From assembly GCA_036258315.1 (NCBI GenBank), contig DATADX010000044.1, forward strand, positions 1 to 35,551: 35,551 bases of DNA, given 5' to 3'. The stretch's first letter is position 1; the number at the start of each line of letters is the position of its first letter. The position numbers were made by a program, and so were the translations under genes. Under the pieces are notes generated by a model. That model did not search any database, had not been told where the DNA came from, and worked only from the letters and a program-made list of their open reading frames with translations. This stretch comes from DASSYK01 sp036258315. GTDB taxonomy: Bacteria; Actinomycetota; Thermoleophilia; Solirubrobacterales; 70-9. Shown here in pieces: positions 30,723 through 35,551 of the stretch.

Positions 30723-31703
30723 ATGAGCACCGAGACCTCCGCCATCGAGGAGCGCCTGCACGTTACCCGGTCGCGCGCCAACCCCGGCGGCGCGGCACAG
30801 GATGGGGCTGGAAAGGTCGCCTTCCGGTCCCGCAAGCCGTCGTGGCTCAAGGTCCCCGCCCCCGGCGGGACCAACTACCGGCGGCTCAAGAAGACGATCG
30901 CCGAGGACAACCTGCACACCGTCTGCGAGGAGGCGAACTGCCCGAACGTCGGCGAGTGCTGGGAGCGCGGCACCGCGACCTTCATGATCCTCGGCGACGT
31001 CTGCACTCGCCGCTGCGGGTTCTGCAACGTGCAGACGGGCAAGCCGACCTGGAACGACCCGCTCGAGCCGCTCCGCGTCGCGAACCAGGTGAAAAAGATG
31101 GGGCTGACCCACGCCGTCGTCACCTCCGTCGACCGCGATGACCTGCCCGACTACGGCGCTGGCGCCTTCGTCGGCGTGATCCGCTCCATCCGGCGGCTCG
31201 CCCCAAGTTGCAAGGTGGAGCTGCTCACGCCCGATTTCCGTGGCGCCGAGATGCCGCTCGCCAAGGTGGTCCACGAGCATCCGGACGTCTTCAACCACAA
31301 CGTCGAGACCGTTCCGCGGCTCTATCCGATCGCGCGGCGCGGCTCGGACTTCATGCGCTCGGCGCGGGTGCTCGGGATGGCGAAGGAGATGGGCGGGGAC
31401 GAGGTCGTCACCAAGTCGGGCCTAATGGTCGGTCTCGGCGAGGAGTTCGACGAGATGGTCGAGGCATTCGGGATCCTGCGCGAGCACGGCGTCCAGGTGC
31501 TCACCGTGGGCCAGTACCTGCGGCCGACCGAGAACCACCTGCCCATCGCGCGCTATTGGCATCCCGAGGAGTTCGAGGCGCTGGAGCGGGAGGCGCGGGA
31601 GATCGGCTTCGAGTCGGTGGCGTCGGGGCCGCTCGTGCGCTCGAGCTACCACGCCGACGAGAGCGCCCGCGAGGCGCTCGAGAGCCAGGCCGCGGCCGGC
31701 TGA
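30723..31703 (+). CDS. lipA: Lipoyl synthase (LipA)
   Basis: 326 residues, radical SAM enzyme inserting two sulfurs into octanoyl-E2. The auxiliary cluster cysteines are C68, C73 and C79 (CEEANCPNVGEC), and the radical SAM cluster C94, C98, C101 (CTRRCGFC). The C-terminal RSSY motif, giving the Ser ligand of the auxiliary cluster, is present (LVRSSYHADE). The start is five bases after lipB; longer upstream frames are not supported. Confidence 0.97.
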   Translation: MSTETSAIEERLHVTRSRANPGGAAQDGAGKVAFRSRKPSWLKVPAPGGTNYRRLKKTIAEDNLHTVCEEANCPNVGECWERGTATFMILGDVCTRRCGFCNVQTGKPTWNDPLEPLRVANQVKKMGLTHAVVTSVDRDDLPDYGAGAFVGVIRSIRRLAPSCKVELLTPDFRGAEMPLAKVVHEHPDVFNHNVETVPRLYPIARRGSDFMRSARVLGMAKEMGGDEVVTKSGLMVGLGEEFDEMVEAFGILREHGVQVLTVGQYLRPTENHLPIARYWHPEEFEALEREAREIGFESVASGPLVRSSYHADESAREALESQAAAG

Positions 31704-31726
31704 GGCAGCGCCCGCCGAGGGGAGCG

Positions 31727-32197
31727 ATGCAGCGCACGATCGATCTCCCCCTCGAGGACATTCCCGTGGTCGACGAGCACGGGATGCTGGTCCTCGCGCC
31801 GCAGGAGAAGGTCTGGGACGCGCTCCTGGAGACGGTCCCGAAGGCATTCTCGGGCGCGGTGACGAAGCGCGTGGCGCGGGCCCTCGGCTGCTCCGAGACC
31901 GAGTCCTCTGGCGAGGCGGGGGAGATCGGCTCGACCTTCCCCGGCTTCGTCGTCGCCCGGGTCGTCGAGCCCGCAGTGCTCGCCCTCGAGGGGCAGCACC
32001 GCTTCGCACGATACGGCCTCCTCTTCAGCGTCGAGCCGACGAAGGACGAGCAGACCCTGCTGCGGGCTGAGACGCGCGCCGACTTCCCGGGGATGAAGGG
32101 CAGCGTCTACCGGACCCTCGTGATCGGCACCCGCGGGCACGTGGTCGTGGTCAAGCGGCTGCTCGATGCGGTCAAGCGCCGGGCGGAGCGGGGCTGA
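31727..32197 (+). CDS. SRPBCC/START-like protein
   Basis: 156 residues. MLVLAPQEKVWDALLETV near the N-terminus, a beta-rich middle (FVVARVVEPAVLALEGQHRF, YGLLFSVEP) and a long C-terminal helix (VVVVKRLLDAVKRRAERG) fit a helix-grip fold of the polyketide cyclase/SRPBCC or DUF2867 type. Such proteins bind small hydrophobic ligands; no ligand can be named. ATG 31727 has GAGGGGAG just upstream and lies 23 bases after lipA. Confidence 0.65.
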   Translation: MQRTIDLPLEDIPVVDEHGMLVLAPQEKVWDALLETVPKAFSGAVTKRVARALGCSETESSGEAGEIGSTFPGFVVARVVEPAVLALEGQHRFARYGLLFSVEPTKDEQTLLRAETRADFPGMKGSVYRTLVIGTRGHVVVVKRLLDAVKRRAERG

Positions 32198-32241
32198 CCC
32201 AGCGGTGCACCTTTTCCTGCGGACGCGTGTTTTGGCGTTCG

Positions 32242-32247
32242 TACGCT
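32242..32247 (+). promoter_or_regulatory. -10-like hexamer before ATG 32255
   Basis: TACGCT ends exactly 7 bases before ATG 32255 and one base before the in-frame ATG 32249, so 32255 is the likely leaderless start. Confidence 0.45.
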
Positions 32248-32254
32248 GATGACG

Positions 32255-33466
32255 ATGGCCGCGGCACGCACCCGAGCCGTCGCGGCCGCGTGCTGCGCGG
32301 CCGCGACGCTGGCGATCCTTGTCCTGGGCCCGGCGGATCAGGCCCGCTCGCAGGCGACCGATCCGCAGCCGTCTCCTCCGACCGCCGCGACGAGCCCGCT
32401 CGCCGGCGACGGGATGTGGATCTGGTACGTGAGCAAGGCTCAGCGCGGCAACGTCAACGCGATCGCCGCGAAGGCGAGGCGGCGCGGGATCGAGACGGTG
32501 CTGATCAAGTCGGGAGACGCCGGGCGGTACTGGTCGCAGTTCTCCGCCTCGCTGGTCGCCGCGCTCAAGGCGCGCGGGCTCGACGTGTGTGGCTGGCAGT
32601 TCGTGTACGGGAGGAAGCCGAAGGCCGAGGCGAACGTCGGCGCCGCGGCAGTGGCGCGCGGAGCGGACTGCCTCGTGATCGACGCCGAGGGTCACTACGA
32701 GGGCCGCTATCCGCAGGCCTCGACCTACATGCTGCGGCTTCGCAACCTGATCGGGCCCGAGTTCGCGGTCGCGCTGGCCGCGTTCCCGTACGTCGACTAC
32801 CACCCGGCCTTCCCGTACTCGGTCTTCCTCGGTCCGGGCGGCGCCCAGTACAACCTCCCGCAGCTCTACTGGAAGACGATCGGCGAGAGCGTCGACGAGG
32901 CGTTCACGCACACGTACGTCTTCAACCGCGCCTACGGGCGCGAGATCCTGCCGATCGGGCAGGTCTACCTGAACCCGAGCCCGAGGTCGGTGCGGCGCTT
33001 CAGGCGGCTCGCCCTCTCGACCGGGATGGCGGGGGTCAGCTGGTGGTCCTGGCAGCATGCCGGCAAGCGCCAGTGGAAGGCTGTCGGGGGCAACGTCAGC
33101 GCGATCGCGGGCTACCTCCCCTACAACAGCTATCCGCTGCTTCGCCAGGGGTCGAAGGGCGACCTCGTCGCCTGGGCCCAGCAGCTGCTCGCCGGGGGCG
33201 GCAACTACACCCCCATCAGCGGCTACTTCGAGGCGCCGACGCGGTCGGCGGTGCTCGCCTTCCAGAGCGCGCGGCTGCTGCCGCAGACGGGGAACATCGA
33301 CGTGCCGACCTGGGATGCCCTGCTGCAGAACGAGCCGCTGCGGGTGCGATGGACGAAGAGCGGCGCCGTCGCGGCCGCCGGCGCCGGTGATGCGCTGCCC
33401 GCCCCGCGCTCGGCCCGGCTGCCCGCGCGGCGCAACGAGATCGCCGGCCACCGGCTGCGTCGGTAG
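32255..33466 (+). CDS. Secreted protein: TIM-barrel-like domain plus peptidoglycan-binding domain
   Basis: 403 residues from ATG 32255 (32249 also in frame). A Sec signal covers residues 1-~33 (AAACCAAATLAILVLGPADQARSQA). The central domain (~50-280) begins GMWIWYVSKAQRGNVNAIA and has CLVIDAEGHYEGRYPQA and VSWWSWQHAG, resembling glycoside-hydrolase-like TIM barrels; the DAE motif could hold an acid residue. Residues ~283-345 are a PG_binding_1 repeat (LLRQGSKGDLVAWAQQLL, GYFEAPTRSAVLAFQSARLL). It probably acts on the cell wall; the enzymatic activity is unproven. Confidence 0.8.
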   Translation: MAAARTRAVAAACCAAATLAILVLGPADQARSQATDPQPSPPTAATSPLAGDGMWIWYVSKAQRGNVNAIAAKARRRGIETVLIKSGDAGRYWSQFSASLVAALKARGLDVCGWQFVYGRKPKAEANVGAAAVARGADCLVIDAEGHYEGRYPQASTYMLRLRNLIGPEFAVALAAFPYVDYHPAFPYSVFLGPGGAQYNLPQLYWKTIGESVDEAFTHTYVFNRAYGREILPIGQVYLNPSPRSVRRFRRLALSTGMAGVSWWSWQHAGKRQWKAVGGNVSAIAGYLPYNSYPLLRQGSKGDLVAWAQQLLAGGGNYTPISGYFEAPTRSAVLAFQSARLLPQTGNIDVPTWDALLQNEPLRVRWTKSGAVAAAGAGDALPAPRSARLPARRNEIAGHRLRR

Positions 33467-33471
33467 CGGCC

Positions 33472-33477
33472 TAGGCT
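33472..33477 (+). promoter_or_regulatory. -10-like hexamer before GTG 33485
   Basis: TAGGCT ends exactly 7 bases before GTG 33485, with only G/C bases between and no Shine-Dalgarno. Confidence 0.45.
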
Positions 33478-33484
33478 GGGGGCC

Positions 33485-34051
33485 GTGAGGATCCTTCTCG
33501 GCCTAGTCGCGGCGCTGGTGCTCGCGGGCGGGGCCGTAGCCGTCTGGTACTGGGAGCCGTGGGCGGAGGACGAAGGGGGAGCAGTCGCCGGGGAGGCCCC
33601 GCTGCTCCGCGCCGACTACACCGGCAGTGCCTGCCGCGAGCTCGCCGGAGTCGCCGCGAGCCTCGCCGAACGCGAGACCGACGCGGGCGGGTTCCTGCGC
33701 GAGCTCGGCAGGCGGGCGGCCGGGATCCGCGAGGGCCCGCGCGCCTACGGCGACCTCGCCCGCGGCGGGCGCAACCTGATCCGCGGCAAGGGGTTCCTGG
33801 CGCGCTTCGACGACGGCACGAGCGGCCAGGTGCGCCACTTCGCCGGGATCGCGGTCGCGACGAGCTACGGAGGCGGGGCGACGACCCGGCTGATCTCGAT
33901 CTTCGTCCGCGACGACCCGGAGGACTCCCCGGACGGCCGCCTCACGGACGAGGGGATCGCGTTCGCCACGGCGGTGATGAGCGCAGAGCTGGAGCTCGAG
34001 CTGGCACCGCGCTGGATCGTCGACCGCCTCTGCCGGCGCAACCCTGCTTAG
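33485..34051 (+). CDS. Membrane-anchored protein of unknown function
   Basis: 188 residues. One N-terminal hydrophobic helix (ILLGLVAALVLAGGAVAVWYW, residues ~3-23) with no cleavage motif is probably an anchor; the rest is extracytoplasmic. Two cysteines (ACRELAG, RLCRRNPA) near the two ends of the outside domain could form a disulfide. A helical first half is followed by a beta-rich part around RHFAGIAVATSYGGGATTRLISIFV. No family is recognised. Confidence 0.7.
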   Translation: MRILLGLVAALVLAGGAVAVWYWEPWAEDEGGAVAGEAPLLRADYTGSACRELAGVAASLAERETDAGGFLRELGRRAAGIREGPRAYGDLARGGRNLIRGKGFLARFDDGTSGQVRHFAGIAVATSYGGGATTRLISIFVRDDPEDSPDGRLTDEGIAFATAVMSAELELELAPRWIVDRLCRRNPA

Positions 34052-34081
34052 GGCGGCGACTAGGCTAGGCCGCTCGCGAGG

Positions 34082-34954
34082 ATGCTGCCGCTCAAGGACA
34101 ACATCCCGACGGACCGCTTCCCGGTGGTCACCGTCGCCTTCATCGTCATCAACATCGCGGTCTTCATCTGGCAGTGGACCTACCCGGTCGATCAGCAACT
34201 GGAGCAGGAGCTGAACCTCGGCAGCATCGACCAGACGTCGCTCGAATATGGGGCGATCCCCTACCGGATCACGCATCCGGGCCAGGAGCGCGACTGCGCG
34301 CTCGGCGCCGTCGGGCAGCCAAGCGCGACCGGTCAGTACGAGGCCGGCGTCGTCTGTCCGGGGACACCCGAGTACGTTCAGGCGGTCGAGCGGGGCCAGC
34401 AGAGCGCCGGCGCACGGCCGATCCCGCTCGATCAGGCGCCCTGGTACGTGACCCTGTTCACCTCGATGTTCATGCACGGCGGCATCCTCCACATCGCGGG
34501 AAACATGCTGTTCCTCTGGGTGTTCGGGAACAACATCGAGGACTCGATGGGGCGGGTCAAGTTCACCCTCTTCTACCTCGCCGCCGGCATCGTCGCCGTC
34601 TATTCGCAGGCGGCGCTCGACCCGAGCTCGACCGTGCCCACGATCGGCGCGAGCGGCGCCGTCGCAGGGGTGCTCGGCGCCTACGCGCTGTTACATCCGG
34701 CGGCACGCGTACTGACCCTGATCTTCATCATCTTCTTCGTGACGCTGGTCGAGGTGCCGGCCCTGGTCCTGCTCGCGATCTGGTTCGTCCTCCAATTCGT
34801 CCCGGCGCTCGGTCAGGTGGCCGCGCCGGAGGTCGGCGGCGGGGAGGGGATCGCCTACTTCGCGCACGTCGGCGGCTTCATCTTCGGGCTGGCGACGGTC
34901 AAGCTGCTCGCGAACAAACGGCGGGAGCCCGAGCCGCCGTTGCCGGCCTACTAG
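34082..34954 (+). CDS. Rhomboid-family intramembrane serine protease
   Basis: 290 residues. The catalytic Ser is in TIGASGAVAGVLGAYA (near residue 192) and the His in FAHVGGFIFGL (near 263). The L1-loop/helix segment SMFMHGGILHIAGNMLFLWVFGNNIED is typical. About six helices; a ~90-residue soluble insertion follows helix 1 (EQELNLGSID to PLDQAPWYV). Rhomboids cleave membrane proteins within the bilayer; the substrate is unknown. TAGGCT (34061) and TAGGCC lie upstream, but 10-15 bases from the start. Confidence 0.92.
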   Translation: MLPLKDNIPTDRFPVVTVAFIVINIAVFIWQWTYPVDQQLEQELNLGSIDQTSLEYGAIPYRITHPGQERDCALGAVGQPSATGQYEAGVVCPGTPEYVQAVERGQQSAGARPIPLDQAPWYVTLFTSMFMHGGILHIAGNMLFLWVFGNNIEDSMGRVKFTLFYLAAGIVAVYSQAALDPSSTVPTIGASGAVAGVLGAYALLHPAARVLTLIFIIFFVTLVEVPALVLLAIWFVLQFVPALGQVAAPEVGGGEGIAYFAHVGGFIFGLATVKLLANKRREPEPPLPAY

Positions 34955-34962
34955 GGCGCTGA

Positions 34963-35151
34963 GTGGACCGGGGCACGCGGAGCGCGCTGCTCGGCTTCGG
35001 GATCGCATTCTGCACCCTGTTCGCGCTGCTGACGATCTCCGCCGCGGTCGAGTCGGGCTTCAACTTCCTGACGGTGGTCTCGCTCGTGATCGTGGGCATG
35101 CTCCTCGCCGGGCTGATCGGCGCGATCCGCAACCCACCTCCCGATGAATAA
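34963..35151 (+). CDS. Small two-helix membrane protein
   Basis: 62 residues from GTG 34963. Two hydrophobic helices (SALLGFGIAFCTLFALLTIS and NFLTVVSLVIVGMLLAGLIG) are separated by a short polar turn, with a proline-rich acidic end (PPPDE). It starts 8 bases after the rhomboid stop, and its end overlaps the next start by 8 bases, supporting a real coupled gene. Function unknown. Confidence 0.6.
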   Translation: MDRGTRSALLGFGIAFCTLFALLTISAAVESGFNFLTVVSLVIVGMLLAGLIGAIRNPPPDE

Positions 35152-35551
35152 GCGCCTGGTCGCGCTCGCGCTCGCGTTCTGCCTCGCCTGGGCGGCGGCC
35201 GGGGCCGTGCTGCTGTGGCCGGACGAGGACGGGCCCGCCTCCGGCGACGATTCGGAGACGGCCTCGACGGCGGTCCAAGGCGAGCACCGACACGCGAAGC
35301 GGGAGGCGCTCGCGGCGATCGCCTCGAACCTGTCCGCGCCGCCGGGAACGGGCCCGTACGCGGTCGAGGTTGCCGCGCCACCGTATCCCGTCCGACCGCG
35401 CCTGAAGCGGCCGCCCGCCGCGGGGCTGCTGTTCGACGTCGACACCGGCGAGGTCCTCTGGGCCCGGGAGCCGGCCGCCGAGCGCCCGATCGCGAGCCTG
35501 ACGAAGATGCTGACGGCGCTGGTCGTCGCGGAGCGCCACCGGCGGCGCGAG
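35144..35551 (+). CDS. D-alanyl-D-alanine carboxypeptidase (PBP5-like), N-terminal part
   Basis: ATG 35144 opens a frame that runs off the window end after 136 codons. Residues ~4-24 are a hydrophobic signal or anchor (RLVALALAFCLAWAAAGAVLLW); a charged linker follows. The S11 peptidase domain then begins: AAGLLFDVDTGEVLWAREP and the SxxK nucleophile motif in IASLTKMLTALVV. It trims the terminal D-Ala of peptidoglycan peptides. The SxN and KTG motifs would lie beyond the window. Confidence 0.85.
   Translation, partial: MNKRLVALALAFCLAWAAAGAVLLWPDEDGPASGDDSETASTAVQGEHRHAKREALAAIASNLSAPPGTGPYAVEVAAPPYPVRPRLKRPPAAGLLFDVDTGEVLWAREPAAERPIASLTKMLTALVVAERHRRRE

Noticed and set aside
1..35551. CRISPR arrays, insertion sequences, attachment sites, replication origin
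   Set aside because: No regularly spaced repeats, transposase or integrase frames, tRNA-flanking direct repeats or DnaA-box clusters were seen. The tRNA-Lys 3' end has no evident repeat copy nearby.

Overview
The window is GC-rich (roughly 70 %), with dense genes, GTG/TTG starts and many 1-4 base stop/start overlaps. Gene content points to an actinobacterium: family-4-like UdgX, an Rv2578c-type radical SAM protein, alpha/beta-type pyruvate dehydrogenase, and genes preceded by a -10-like hexamer instead of a Shine-Dalgarno. The mix resembles Thermoleophilia/Solirubrobacterales; that placement is inferred from protein flavour, not from a marker gene. There is no integrase, transposase, phage gene or CRISPR array, so this looks like core chromosome.

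Layout. 1-4370: end of an MFS transporter, then a late purine block purF-purN-purH closed by a perfect 14-bp hairpin. 4384-5973 (-): secreted PhoX/DUF839 protein. 6218-6291: tRNA-Lys(UUU). 6358-10820: cysteine-free Rrf2 regulator convergent with a sulfate ABC operon (sbp-cysT-cysW-cysA, -), whose AT-rich upstream region carries an operator-like dyad. 10871-11635: a 27-residue membrane peptide coupled to a twice-frameshifted DUF6766 gene. 11671-12266 (-): two small basic proteins sharing a C-terminal module. 12327-14054: Rv2578c-type radical SAM gene and udgX, divergent around an actinobacterial-type LexA box. 14091-14815: an unrecognised helical protein and a possible 38-residue partner.

14812-17805 is a thiamine locus: TPP riboswitch-thiO-thiS/thiG fusion on the minus strand, with thiE divergent. 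Then follow a four-helix membrane protein and an orphan GroES-like protein. 18774-31703 is a lipoate-dependent oxoacid dehydrogenase region: lpd (E3); an HCCA-isomerase-like protein and a lytic transglycosylase; a pyruvate dehydrogenase operon (E1a-E1b-E2); a second, branched-chain-type operon (E1a-E1b-E2) translationally coupled to a leucine-dehydrogenase-like gene; then lipB and lipA, which make the lipoyl cofactor. One E3 appears to serve both complexes. 31727-35551 holds a SRPBCC-like protein, a secreted peptidoglycan-binding protein, an anchored unknown, a rhomboid protease, a small membrane protein and the start of a D,D-carboxypeptidase.

The points most worth following up are the LexA box between the radical SAM and udgX genes, the ThiS-ThiG fusion in which the normally free Gly-Gly end is internal, the recurring -10-like hexamer about 7 nt before start codons, the two matching single-base losses in the DUF6766 gene, and the candidate Rrf2/sulfate operator.
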